A stretch of 64,000 bases of DNA from assembly GCF_007004545.3 (NCBI RefSeq), contig NZ_CP045503.2:1148501-1212500 (forward strand), given 5' to 3'. Shown here piece after piece: positions 48,268-56,894 of the stretch (the first letter of the stretch is position 1; every line of letters starts with the position of its first letter). The DNA comes from Shewanella eurypsychrophilus (GTDB lineage Bacteria > Pseudomonadota > Gammaproteobacteria > Enterobacterales > Shewanellaceae). A program made the position numbers and the translations under genes. Below the pieces are notes generated by a model. It saw nothing but the letters and a program-made list of their open reading frames with translations, had not been told where the DNA came from and did no database searches.

Positions 48268-48831
48268 ATGGTGCTTGATAATTCGAGGAGAGTGATAAAA
48301 GAGATAAGGCTCATAGAACAGAGTGAGTTGAATCGTTTTTTTGAATACCTAAATCAGCAAATTGCGGAAAATGGTAGGGGAGATGTTCCGCTGTTTCAGC
48401 CAATGTCTCGTGAGGTTTCTACTATGTCAGAATCGATGAAATCGAGGTTCAGTGATGGCTTAAATTGTGAATTCGGTAGCGGGACTTGGAGAAGGCTCTG
48501 GGTAGCCCTAGATGAGAATAACCTTATTTGTGGTCATATTGATTTGAGAGCACTTGCAGAACCTCACACAGAGCATAGGGCGTTACTAGGGATGGGGGTT
48601 CATCGTGACGCCAGAGGGGGAGGTTTAGGAAAGCGCCTGATCCAAACGGTTGAAGAGTGGGCAAAAAATGACACTGCACTGCAATGGTTAGATCTCTGGG
48701 TTATGTCAAATAACTTGCCTGCAATTAAGCTTTATCAGTCAACGGATTTCATCAGAAATGGCCAAATAGACGATATGTTTAACATTGATGGTTGCTCCTA
48801 TTCATACGTCAACATGAGTAAGCGACTCTAG
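48268..48831 (+). CDS. GNAT-family acetyltransferase
   Basis: A 187-residue protein. LLGMGVHRDARGGGLGKRLI is the acetyl-CoA binding motif A, followed by LQWLDLWVMSNNLPAIKLY typical of RimI-like GNAT enzymes. The first 70 residues are less conserved. The substrate is unknown. Upstream (47965-48267) is 300 bp of AT-rich DNA in which I see no gene. Confidence 0.8.
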   Translation: MVLDNSRRVIKEIRLIEQSELNRFFEYLNQQIAENGRGDVPLFQPMSREVSTMSESMKSRFSDGLNCEFGSGTWRRLWVALDENNLICGHIDLRALAEPHTEHRALLGMGVHRDARGGGLGKRLIQTVEEWAKNDTALQWLDLWVMSNNLPAIKLYQSTDFIRNGQIDDMFNIDGCSYSYVNMSKRL

Positions 48832-49122
48832 TCTCTAGCATTTATATTGAGATTGAAGACTTTGGTAAGTCACTATATAAAATCCAGCTTAATAATATAT
48901 GGCCATTTATATAGCTTTAAATGATATAAAAGAATTATCACTTTGATAAGTAAGAGGGTTTATAGCTATTTGCAAGCCTTTAAAGTTATAAGCTTGCTCA
49001 GTTTCGATGATTTCTTTTTTTGCTTTAGTCTCTTGAACTATAGTTAATCGAATGTGTGTCAAAATGACAGGCGCCAGGGAGTTTGGGGCTTTGATTATCT
49101 GTGTCACGAAAGGAGGCAAGAC

Positions 49123-52100
49123 ATGAGCCGTTATTTCAATAACATGCCACTAGCGAGAAAGTTAACCTTTGTACTTTCCATTATAGGGCTAGTTCCAGCG
49201 ATTATTATCGCTTCAATTGCCCTTTTCAATAGCTCCCAAGCTCTTTCAAATGATAAGTCCTCGGCGCTCACAGCTGTGGCTGAACTGAAGACGAGTATTA
49301 TTAGTCAATATTTCAATACCGCCCAGTCACAGTTGGAAAACTTGAGTCGCAGTGGTATGGCGCGTAATGCGCTGAATGAATTTTCAAAAGGCTACCATAG
49401 CTATTTAGAAGAGTATCAAGTTGATGGTGCAAGTACTTTAAAACGGTATTACCGGGATGAGTTCGGCGCTAAATATTTAACCGATACCTCTGAGAGTATT
49501 GATGATACAGCCTTAGTATCCTCACTTTCAGAGATTGCCAGGGCACTGCAAACTAGCTATATAAGCTTGAACCCTTACCCACTCGGTGAAAAAGATAAGC
49601 TGATTGATAACGGTAGCTCGACCCTATATGACCGCACTCATAATCAGTACCATAAAGACTTTAGCAGTTATGTTTCTGAATTTGGCTACTATGATATTTT
49701 TCTAATTGATGCCAACAGCCATGAGGTGGTCTACTCAGTTTACAAGGAGCTGGATTATGCGACGAATCTAGAATCTGGCCCTTATAAAGCCAGTGGTCTG
49801 GCAGAAGCCTATCGTGAGGCAGTCCTCAATAAAACGACGGTTTTTGTCGATTATGCCCCCTATACCCCTTCTTATGAAGCGCCTGCGAGCTTTATTGCTA
49901 GCCCTATTTTCGATGGCGAGTTGCTGAAAGGTGTGTTGATATTCCAGCTGCCTCTGGATCAAGTCTCTCAGGTAATGAGCTCAACATTTGGTTTAGGTGA
50001 AACTGGCGAGTCTTATCTTATAGGCAGCGATAAGAAGATGCGTTCGGATAGTTTCTTCGATCCTAAATATTCAGTTAAAGAGTCCTTTCGTTCCCGCAGT
50101 AATATTATGGTCGATACTCAGCAAGTCGATAACGCCTTGAGCAATGAGTCTGGTTTTATTGAGAGCCAGAATTACTTAGGTCATCAGGTCGTAGCAGCCT
50201 ATGCACCGTTAATTGTAATGGGTAGTCGATGGGCTTTGATTGTGGAGCAAAGCACGGAGGAAGCTTATGCTGCCATCTCTTCTCTTAGGTTGCTATTTAT
50301 CGTTATGATGCTGGGGTTATTGATATTGACTGTGTTAATTGCCATCAAGTTCGGTCGCTCAATTGCCTCACCCATTCAAGATTTGTCGGCCTTTATTCTT
50401 GAGCTAAAGTCTCAGTGGCGATTCTCTATGCGCACTAAGGTCAGTAGCACAGATGAAACAGGCCAAGCGGCACAGGCGCTCAATGAGATGCTTAGCTCCC
50501 TCGATTCGGCAGTGCAGGACATCAATGGCACTGTCGAAGAGTTAGCGAAGGGAAACTTTAAACATAGGGTCCAGACTGAAATGGCAGGAGATCTGGATGA
50601 TCTTAAGTGCACTATCAATGACTCTGCGAGATCGATTACCGAGTCACTCGATGACATAGGTCGAGTGATGAACTCGATAGAGCGCGGTGACTTCACTCAA
50701 AGGGTAGAAGTGAATGCTCAAGGGCAATTATTAGAACTCAAGACGATGGTCAATGCCACGGCTCAGAGTACGGCTATGTTTATTGACGATGCTGTGAATG
50801 TTATGAAGAGTGTTGAGGCCGGAGATTATAGTGTCAGGGTGACAGTAAATGCCTTTGGAGAGCTAGACACCTTTAAACATGTGATTAATCAAAACATTCA
50901 AAATACTGAATTGGTTATCGACGATATTGGTCATGTGATGAAAGCGATTCAGCTCGGTGATTTTACTCAGTCAGTTAGCGTACCAGCGCAGGGTCAATTA
51001 TCCACTCTTAAGATGACGGTTAATCAGACGGCTGAGGGCATGGCCAGCTTTATTCTGGATGTCACCAATGTCGTGCAGCAATTAGAAGCGGGTAATTACA
51101 CCGTGAGAGTGGGAGTCGATGTAGCTGGTGAGTTACAAACCTTTAAATATGCCATCAATCAAAATATTGAAAATACCGAGTTGGTTATCGATGACATTGG
51201 TGCAGTGATGCAGTCTATTCAGCAGGGAGACTTTTCCCAAGTGGTGCAAGTGCCGGCATTGGGCCAGCTTAATACCCTGAAAATGACGGTGAATAAGACT
51301 GCTGAGTCCATGGCTTCCTTTATCGAAGATTCGACGGGTGTAATGCAAAGATTAGAAGGTGGAGATTATAGTGTCAGGGTTTCGGTTAACACTGCTGGTG
51401 AACTAACGACATTTAAGCAGGCCATTAATCAAAACATCATGAATACACAAAGAGTGATTACTGAGATAGGCTCAGTGATGCAGCAAATTCAGCAAGGTGT
51501 TTATGGTAAACAAGTGGAGTGTGATGCTAAGGGGCAACTTGCTCTGATTAAAGATAGCGTCAATGCGGCCTCTAAGATCACTGATGATATTGTACGTGAA
51601 ATCATTCAGGTGATGGAGTCACTCGCACAAGGAGACTTTAGTCATCAAGTTTCAGTTGATGCTAAAGGTGACCTAGCCAGACTAAAGCAGAGCATTAACC
51701 TGGCAGCATCAGGCACTAAAGATGTGATTAATAACATTATTCAAGTGATGAAAAAAGTGGCCAAAGGTGAGTTTGATCAACAAGTGACAGCCGACGCCAA
51801 AGGGCAATTGTTAGACTTAAAACTAGGTGTGAATTCGGCAGCAACCTCCTGTGATCAAGTGGTGAAGGCGATATCTCAGGTGATGGAGTCATTATCTCAT
51901 GGCCAGCTAGACCAAAGAGTTATCATTCAGACCTATGGAGACTTCAATCAACTCTCTGGTGCGGTTAATCAAACTTGCGATGCAGTCGAAGCAAGCCTCA
52001 ACGAATCTAAAAATGTGATGAAAGCTGTGGCGGAAGGTAATCTTTCAGAATCTTTTAATATGGCAGTCGAAGGTGAGTATGCTGCATTGAAGCAGAGCAT

Positions 52101-52914
52101 CAATCGCACCGTCGATAACCTTGTTGCCATGATCGATGAGATCCGAACTGCCGCAGATGTTGTTAATCACAAAAGTCAGCAAGCATCAGAGGAGACGTTC
52201 GGTCTTAATCAGCGGGTCGACGAGCAAGTTGCCAGTGTAGAGAGTATCGCCAGCTCTATGACTCAGATGCAATCATCTATCAGTAGTACTCTGGATAAGG
52301 CCCATCAGTCGGCAAACATGTCTTTGCAGGCTCATAAATATGCTATCGAAGGTGAGCGTGTTGTCGATGATGTGATTCTGGCAATGAATGGCATAACCCA
52401 GTCGAGCACCAAGATGTCCAATATCATAGGGGTTATTGATGAAATAGCATTTCAAACCAATCTACTTGCTCTCAATGCCGCGGTCGAAGCGGCTAGAGCG
52501 GGAGAGCAAGGGAGGGGCTTTGCCGTTGTTGCAGGAGAAGTCAGAAATCTTGCCCAGCGCAGTGCTAATGCAGCTAAAGAAATATCGCATCTTATCAATG
52601 ACTCCGTTGAGAAAGTGAATGCTGGGGCTGGGCTAGTGACTGAATCAGGCCTGCTTCTAAAAGAGATCACTATCTCGAGCGAAGGGGTGAAAAATAATGT
52701 TGATAAAGTGACATTAGCCATGAAAGAGCAACAGAGTCAGGTACTTTATGTGTCTGAGGCCATGGAGAATGTTGACAGTACTATCCAGCAAAGTGCGACC
52801 ATGCTGGAGAATCTTAATCAAAATGTCGGCGATGTGAAACAGCAAGCCTTGGGTCTACTGAATCTGATTGAAAAGTTTCAGACTCAATCACCTCAAGTGC
52901 TCAAGGTCGTGTAA
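49123..52914 (+). CDS. Chemoreceptor with Cache sensor and 13 tandem HAMP units
   Basis: A 1263-residue receptor from the ATG at 49123 after AAAGGAGG; an in-frame ATG at 49054 lacks such a site. A first helix (about 10-35) and a periplasmic double-Cache-like domain (about 40-380) are followed by a second helix (about 385-408). A membrane-proximal HAMP (about 410-464) is then followed by twelve 45-residue HAMP-like repeats (465-1004). A signalling domain with [20 protein letters not shown] ends it. Repeats 3, 5, 7 and 4, 6, 8 form two alternating types. The C-terminus has no docking pentapeptide. The function is chemotaxis or related signalling; the ligand is unknown. Confidence 0.93.
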   Translation: MSRYFNNMPLARKLTFVLSIIGLVPAIIIASIALFNSSQALSNDKSSALTAVAELKTSIISQYFNTAQSQLENLSRSGMARNALNEFSKGYHSYLEEYQVDGASTLKRYYRDEFGAKYLTDTSESIDDTALVSSLSEIARALQTSYISLNPYPLGEKDKLIDNGSSTLYDRTHNQYHKDFSSYVSEFGYYDIFLIDANSHEVVYSVYKELDYATNLESGPYKASGLAEAYREAVLNKTTVFVDYAPYTPSYEAPASFIASPIFDGELLKGVLIFQLPLDQVSQVMSSTFGLGETGESYLIGSDKKMRSDSFFDPKYSVKESFRSRSNIMVDTQQVDNALSNESGFIESQNYLGHQVVAAYAPLIVMGSRWALIVEQSTEEAYAAISSLRLLFIVMMLGLLILTVLIAIKFGRSIASPIQDLSAFILELKSQWRFSMRTKVSSTDETGQAAQALNEMLSSLDSAVQDINGTVEELAKGNFKHRVQTEMAGDLDDLKCTINDSARSITESLDDIGRVMNSIERGDFTQRVEVNAQGQLLELKTMVNATAQSTAMFIDDAVNVMKSVEAGDYSVRVTVNAFGELDTFKHVINQNIQNTELVIDDIGHVMKAIQLGDFTQSVSVPAQGQLSTLKMTVNQTAEGMASFILDVTNVVQQLEAGNYTVRVGVDVAGELQTFKYAINQNIENTELVIDDIGAVMQSIQQGDFSQVVQVPALGQLNTLKMTVNKTAESMASFIEDSTGVMQRLEGGDYSVRVSVNTAGELTTFKQAINQNIMNTQRVITEIGSVMQQIQQGVYGKQVECDAKGQLALIKDSVNAASKITDDIVREIIQVMESLAQGDFSHQVSVDAKGDLARLKQSINLAASGTKDVINNIIQVMKKVAKGEFDQQVTADAKGQLLDLKLGVNSAATSCDQVVKAISQVMESLSHGQLDQRVIIQTYGDFNQLSGAVNQTCDAVEASLNESKNVMKAVAEGNLSESFNMAVEGEYAALKQSINRTVDNLVAMIDEIRTAADVVNHKSQQASEETFGLNQRVDEQVASVESIASSMTQMQSSISSTLDKAHQSANMSLQAHKYAIEGERVVDDVILAMNGITQSSTKMSNIIGVIDEIAFQTNLLALNAAVEAARAGEQGRGFAVVAGEVRNLAQRSANAAKEISHLINDSVEKVNAGAGLVTESGLLLKEITISSEGVKNNVDKVTLAMKEQQSQVLYVSEAMENVDSTIQQSATMLENLNQNVGDVKQQALGLLNLIEKFQTQSPQVLKVV
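50515..52134 (+). repeat. Twelve 135-bp tandem repeats encoding HAMP units
   Basis: The reading frame repeats every 45 codons from 50515 to 52134 without a gap. GGAGATTATAGTGTCAGGGT occurs identically at 50821 and 51361, exactly 540 bp (four units) apart, indicating recent internal duplication or conversion. Alternation of two unit types gives a 270-bp super-repeat in the middle part. Confidence 0.9.
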
Positions 52915-52935
52915 TTCATTCAAATATCTGTCTCT

Positions 52936-52966
52936 GCGGCTAGACGTGTTTTAGCCGCTTTATTTT
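52936..52966 (+). terminator. Terminator after the poly-HAMP receptor
   Basis: GCGGCTA and TAGCCGC pair around 9 nt and are followed by TTTATTTT, 22 bp after the stop. Confidence 0.8.
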
Positions 52967-53010
52967 ACTGATTGGCACTATGTTTGATTTGGGCTGTATT
53001 TGCCTATTAG

Positions 53011-53595
53011 CTAGCACTCATTAAAGTGCAGCACATTAAATACTTCAATGATTAAATGGCTCGACCAATAGTCACTGGGCCAGCCAGCCTTATTCTTAAG
53101 CGCATCAATAAACTCTTTAGGATCTGAGAGTTGCTCCCACACCTGAGGCAGAAAAACGCTTCTGTGACCACCTTCAGAAAGTACGACGCCCAGGCGATCA
53201 TTATTCAGATAATGTTCAAGTTCTATCTGACTGTTTACATCGAGTTGTAAAAGGGGCGAAAGCAGTGAGACTTCAATGGTAACTCGTTCGAGTTGCTCTT
53301 CTGTTAACGGTGAGAAACGTCGGTCATAAAAAGCGCTACTAGTGGCCAGATCTGGGATACTTTGACGTAACGGACGATCGCTTTCTATGCAGCCCATACA
53401 ACCTTTAAGTTCACCGTGGATTGTCAGAGTGACGAAACTGCCGAGAGTTAAGTCGAATATCGATGCCGTTAAATCGCTACGTGGAGACGCAGTTAACTGA
53501 TGAGAGCTAAAAGCGTTAACTAAGGTATCCCTGGCTAATTTTAACAGTAGTCGCTTCTCTGCTTGGGTAATGTTAACTGATGGCGAAACTGGCAT
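53011..53595 (-). CDS. amrA: AmmeMemoRadiSam system protein A (AMMECR1 family)
   Basis: A 194-residue protein when started at the ATG at 53593-53595 (MPVSPSVNITQAEKRLLL); an in-frame start 16 codons upstream is less likely. ELKGCMGCIESDRPLRQSI is the AMMECR1 signature (LRGCxG). ERVTIEVSLLSPL and DRLGVVLSEGGHRSVFLPQVW are typical. It overlaps the end of the MEMO gene by 23 bp. In animals AMMECR1 is separate; in many bacteria it is always with MEMO and a radical SAM gene. The biochemical role is open. Confidence 0.9.
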   Translation of the reverse strand: MPVSPSVNITQAEKRLLLKLARDTLVNAFSSHQLTASPRSDLTASIFDLTLGSFVTLTIHGELKGCMGCIESDRPLRQSIPDLATSSAFYDRRFSPLTEEQLERVTIEVSLLSPLLQLDVNSQIELEHYLNNDRLGVVLSEGGHRSVFLPQVWEQLSDPKEFIDALKNKAGWPSDYWSSHLIIEVFNVLHFNEC

Positions 53596-54382
53596 AGCCG
53601 ACCACCCGACTCTTGTCCCCTGCATTGCTCTCGGTACAGTCACCGGAGTTTTGATAACTGAGCTGAGTGGTATTGAGGTTATAGCGGCAGACTAGCAAGG
53701 CTATTGCATTGAGCGCACGACAACCACAGGCTTGTTGGGAAGAAATATCACGCCTGTTATCTAAAATGAGCTGACAAGTCTCTTTATCTAGCCGCTTGGC
53801 CTCGTCATAGTGATGGAAATGACTTAAGTCTGTACTGACAACAATTAATGTCTCATCACCTAGCCATACTTGTTCCAAAATGTCAGCCATGAATTCTGGA
53901 TGTATATCTCCCACCAAGATTGGGACTAAGGTGAAGTCGGTTAGTTGATGTTGTAGAAAGGGCAGCTGCACCTCGAGGCTATGCTCTTTTTGATGAGGCA
54001 TATCTGAGATGGTAGCGCCTTCAAATTTTAATAAGCGTTCGACACAGGTCTTGTCGATCGCAATTTTTCCTAAGGGAGTTTTAAAGTGGCTGCTTTGTGG
54101 CAGCGCGCAGCCATGAAGGTAGACAGTATGAGCAGGACCTATTAATACCACTCGCTTTATCTTCTCTGCCATTGCTGCAATACAGTTAAAAGCATGGGCA
54201 GCCACAAGTCCCGAATAGATATAGCCCGCATGAGGCACTATGATGATTTTTGGGAGTTGAATTGCCTGCAGTGCTGGTTTATCTGCAAGCACAAGCAGGT
54301 CGTCGAGTTGCATCATCAGCTCAATAGGATCGGCGGGATAAAACAGTCCTGCGACGGCGGGAGCGCGAACAGAGCTTAGCAT
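53573..54382 (-). CDS. amrB: AmmeMemoRadiSam system protein B (MEMO1 family)
   Basis: A 269-residue protein of the LigB-like fold. VRAPAVAGLFYPADP is the N-terminal signature, followed by VPHAGYIYSGLVAAHAF, TDLSHFHHYDEAKRLDKET and ACGCRALNAI. The His, Asp and Cys residues correspond to the metal site of MEMO1. Human MEMO1 binds iron or copper and acts in redox control; the bacterial role is not settled. It is 62 bp from the divergent radical SAM gene. Confidence 0.92.
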   Translation of the reverse strand: MLSSVRAPAVAGLFYPADPIELMMQLDDLLVLADKPALQAIQLPKIIIVPHAGYIYSGLVAAHAFNCIAAMAEKIKRVVLIGPAHTVYLHGCALPQSSHFKTPLGKIAIDKTCVERLLKFEGATISDMPHQKEHSLEVQLPFLQHQLTDFTLVPILVGDIHPEFMADILEQVWLGDETLIVVSTDLSHFHHYDEAKRLDKETCQLILDNRRDISSQQACGCRALNAIALLVCRYNLNTTQLSYQNSGDCTESNAGDKSRVVGYASFAIS

Positions 54383-54444
54383 CTGGTACCTGGCTAGATT
54401 TTTTAAACTAGGCTTTAAGTATAGGCCAACGTGGACACATTCAG

Positions 54445-55590
54445 ATGATGCCTAAATCGAGTAGAAACACAGGTGAAACTCATCTTGTTAACAGCCATAT
54501 TGGAGAAGCCAATGTTATAGAAGCCAGCACTGTAGAGACTAAGTACTGGCATCAATTGGATGATGGCAGAGTGCAATGCGATCTCTGTCCCAGACATTGT
54601 CAGCTGCGTGAAGGTAAGCGTGGGGTCTGTTTCGTACGGCAAAATATTGATAATGAGATAAAACTCACCAGTTATGGTCGTTCCAGTGGTTTCTGTATTG
54701 ATCCTATCGAGAAGAAACCGCTGAATCATTTCTACCCCGGCAGTTCTGTGCTGTCATTTGGTACCGCTGGCTGTAACCTGTGCTGTAAATTCTGTCAAAA
54801 CTGGGACATCAGCAAGTCGCGTGAGTTCGATACTTTAGGCTCGAAAGCCAGTCCAGAAGCGTTAGCTGCAGCGGCTAAGCGTATGGGTTGTAAGAGCATC
54901 GCTTTTACTTATAACGATCCGGTCATCTTTTTGGAATATGCCGTAGATGTAGCTCAGGCCTGTCATGAACAGGGGATCAATTCGGTGGCGGTTACCGCAG
55001 GCTATATCTGCCCCGAGCCCAGAGTCGAATTTTATCGCTATATGGATGCCGCGAATGTGGATCTGAAAGGTTTTACTCAAGACTTTTATCATAAGATCTG
55101 TAGTGGCAACTTAAGCAATGTACTCGATACCTTGCTTTACCTTAAGCATGGGACTCAGGTATGGTTCGAGATAACCACACTCTTGATCCCCGATGAGAAC
55201 GACTCAATGAAAGAGTTGGAGCAGCAAACCAAATGGATCGCCGACAATTTAGGGCTAGATGTTCCATTGCACTTCAGCGCCTTTCATCCAGACTTTCATA
55301 TGCTAGATAAGCCCAGAACTCCGTCATCGACACTGATGCAGGCTCGAGAAATTGCTCTCGCTCAGGGCCTCAACTATGTCTATACCGGCAATATTCATGA
55401 CACCAATGGTGGCAGCAGCTACTGCCCATCATGTCATAGACTCGTTATTCATCGAGACTGGTATGAGTTAGGTGAGTATCACTTGGATCACGGCGGTAAG
55501 TGCCAGCATTGTGGTACGCAAATACCCGGGCGGTTTGATGGCCCTTGTGAGCACTTCGGTAGGAATAGGGTCCCGATAAAGATAGGTTAA
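54445..55590 (+). CDS. amrS: AmmeMemoRadiSam system radical SAM enzyme
   Basis: A 381-residue protein. An N-terminal cysteine motif (CDLCPRHCQLREGKRGVC) is followed by the radical SAM CX3CX2C motif in AGCNLCCKFCQNWDIS. A C-terminal zinc-ribbon-like region (CPSCHRLVIH, then CQHCGTQIPG) ends it. It reads divergently from the MEMO-AMMECR1 pair and completes the three-part set. The sequence resembles pyruvate formate-lyase activating enzymes, so it might make a glycyl or other protein radical, but no glycyl radical enzyme gene is nearby. Confidence 0.92.
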   Translation: MMPKSSRNTGETHLVNSHIGEANVIEASTVETKYWHQLDDGRVQCDLCPRHCQLREGKRGVCFVRQNIDNEIKLTSYGRSSGFCIDPIEKKPLNHFYPGSSVLSFGTAGCNLCCKFCQNWDISKSREFDTLGSKASPEALAAAAKRMGCKSIAFTYNDPVIFLEYAVDVAQACHEQGINSVAVTAGYICPEPRVEFYRYMDAANVDLKGFTQDFYHKICSGNLSNVLDTLLYLKHGTQVWFEITTLLIPDENDSMKELEQQTKWIADNLGLDVPLHFSAFHPDFHMLDKPRTPSSTLMQAREIALAQGLNYVYTGNIHDTNGGSSYCPSCHRLVIHRDWYELGEYHLDHGGKCQHCGTQIPGRFDGPCEHFGRNRVPIKIG

Positions 55591-55667
55591 AAGTAGAGAC
55601 CAAGCGGTAAGTTATAAGTTATAAGTGGTAAGTAAAAGCATTGGTAATACTTAATTTTATGCATTAA

Positions 55668-55692
55668 AAAAGGTGACCCTAAGGCCACCTTT
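55668..55692 (+). terminator. Probable terminator after amrS
   Basis: AAAGGTG and CACCTTT pair around 10 nt, with only a short T tract. It is 78 bp after the stop. Short direct repeats of AAGTTATAAG lie between at about 55608-55640. Confidence 0.5.
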
Positions 55693-55725
55693 CTGCTCGG
55701 TTAGCTTTTCGATATCGCGTTGATA
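55690..55725 (-). pseudogene. Relic of the valS 3' end
   Basis: Bases 55690-55725 match 56928-56963, inside valS near its stop, at 32 of 36 positions; all four differences are transitions. The shared codons encode the QKAELAK-preceding part of the C-terminal ValS coiled coil. It has no start or gene context here. It is probably left when the 1.2-kb segment 55726-56927 was inserted. Confidence 0.7.
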
Positions 55726-55760
55726 TAGAGCTTATATTGACACGCCGAAGGGAATTAAAT

Positions 55761-56192
55761 TTATTCGGCGGTAGGAAAAATCCCAGTCACAGCTATACAT
55801 GCAGTAAGTGATTCATACGAAATTCCATTTCCATTTCCATTTCCATTTCCATTTCCATTTCCATTTCCATTGCCATTTCCATTGTTATTGCCATTTCCAC
55901 CGTCAGTTTGAATCACTATGTGCTGGCGCAAATCGGGTAACGCAAAATCCACATTCCCATCCCCGCCATAAGTTGTTCCAATAAGGGAAAATAAACTAGC
56001 GTTCTGAGCAATGGAGAGAAGTGAACCATCAGCTTCAACCCAATGACCTGAGTTATTGCTGGTGGGACAAAAATCAAAAGATACAAATTTAATTTCACCT
56101 AAAAATGGTTCATCTGCCTGAGCAAATGTGGAAGCCATCAGCAGTAGGAATGTGATCACTAAAGCTGGAATTTTATACCTAGTAGCTATCAT
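55761..56192 (-). CDS. Secreted tail-collar (MdpB-like) protein with a Gly-Asn repeat core
   Basis: A 143-residue protein with a signal peptide (ending STFAQA). EPFLGEIKFVSFDFCP, then WVEADGSLLSIAQNASLFSL, GTTYGGDGNVDFALPDLR are the phage tail-collar/microcystin-dependent protein domain. The end SYESLTACIAVTGIFPTAE matches the conserved C-terminus of that family. The 80-100 residues usual between them are replaced by a Gly-Asn repeat of about 25 residues. The function is unknown. It lies on a segment flanked by valS and a valS relic. Confidence 0.75.
   Translation of the reverse strand: MIATRYKIPALVITFLLLMASTFAQADEPFLGEIKFVSFDFCPTSNNSGHWVEADGSLLSIAQNASLFSLIGTTYGGDGNVDFALPDLRQHIVIQTDGGNGNNNGNGNGNGNGNGNGNGNGNGISYESLTACIAVTGIFPTAE
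55825..55896. repeat. Hexanucleotide tandem repeat (CCATTT)n in the collar gene
   Basis: Twelve hexamers, the first seven a perfect CCATTT, the rest with single changes. On the coding strand each is GGAAAT or a variant, giving Gly-Asn. Length change by slippage would keep the frame and vary linker length between cells. Confidence 0.92.
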
Positions 56193-56712
56193 AGTACTTT
56201 CCTTAAAATGAAATTGATGCCAGACAATTTCGACACCCGAGTAATATAAATACTATTCCTATCATTGATTAACCTCTGGCTTTACAATCAAATCATGATT
56301 TCCGTGTTCTATATATAACTCGATTATTAGCAGTAATAAATATAGTACAGGGTGAATATTTCATTGTATTAATAACGTATAAGAAAGCCTTTAATATATG
56401 ACCTTAGTATATAGGTAAGTTACTTTAGGTTGGGGGGCATAGAAGTCGTATGACAACGCATAGTAAATTGAGTTTAATCGACTTAAGAGATGAACGACCG
56501 TTTTGGAGTAACAGAGGGTTATTTATTGATTGAAACACAGCCCAGTAAAATGCCTGCAAACTAGTATTGGCTTACATTAAATTCAATTGTTTCCTACCGA
56601 CAATATAAAAAGTTAGCATTATTCTTACTAATAATAATGCTTTATATAACTTAAGATACATCAATTTATTCTTGAACGTAAAATAGAATTTTTGTAGGAG
56701 TCGTCCATAAAA
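56193..56712. other. AT-rich intergenic segment without a recognised gene
   Basis: About 520 bp of low-GC DNA. The longest open frame I see with an ATG is about 27 codons at 56450, with no ribosome-binding site or recognised product. It is part of the segment between valS and its relic. Confidence 0.6.
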
Positions 56713-56737
56713 AAGCCCTGTAGATAATACAGGGCTT
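56713..56737 (-). terminator. Terminator of holC-valS
   Basis: AAGCCCTGTA and TACAGGGCTT pair around 5 nt. On the minus strand a T run follows. It lies 158 bp after the valS stop. A second inverted repeat, CTATCTTCAA/TTGAAGATAG (56831-56856), is between them but has no T tract. Confidence 0.82.
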
Positions 56738-56894
56738 ATAAAGTCGCTTTACATTATTTAATGTAGGTCCTGATTATGTACACGGCTTGCTAAATAGCTG
56801 CCTGTTTATACATCTCTTTCTGATAGCTTTCTATCTTCAAGCTAATTTTGAAGATAGACAGCTCGCGACCGACGATAGCATTAACCTTCTGCTT

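Noticed and set aside
48950..49122. Search for a sigma-28 promoter before the poly-HAMP receptor
   Set aside because: A TAAA followed by TTCGATGA is present near 48982 but the spacing is 18 rather than 15 and the -10 is poor.
54415..54729. Open frame on the minus strand opposite amrS
   Set aside because: It is antisense to a well-supported radical SAM gene and has no family features.
55825..55896. Tandem hexamers considered as a CRISPR array
   Set aside because: The unit is 6 bp with no spacers and is in frame within a gene.
56831..56856. CTATCTTCAA/TTGAAGATAG inverted repeat as the valS terminator
   Set aside because: There is no T tract after it on the minus strand; the hairpin at 56713-56737 is a better terminator.
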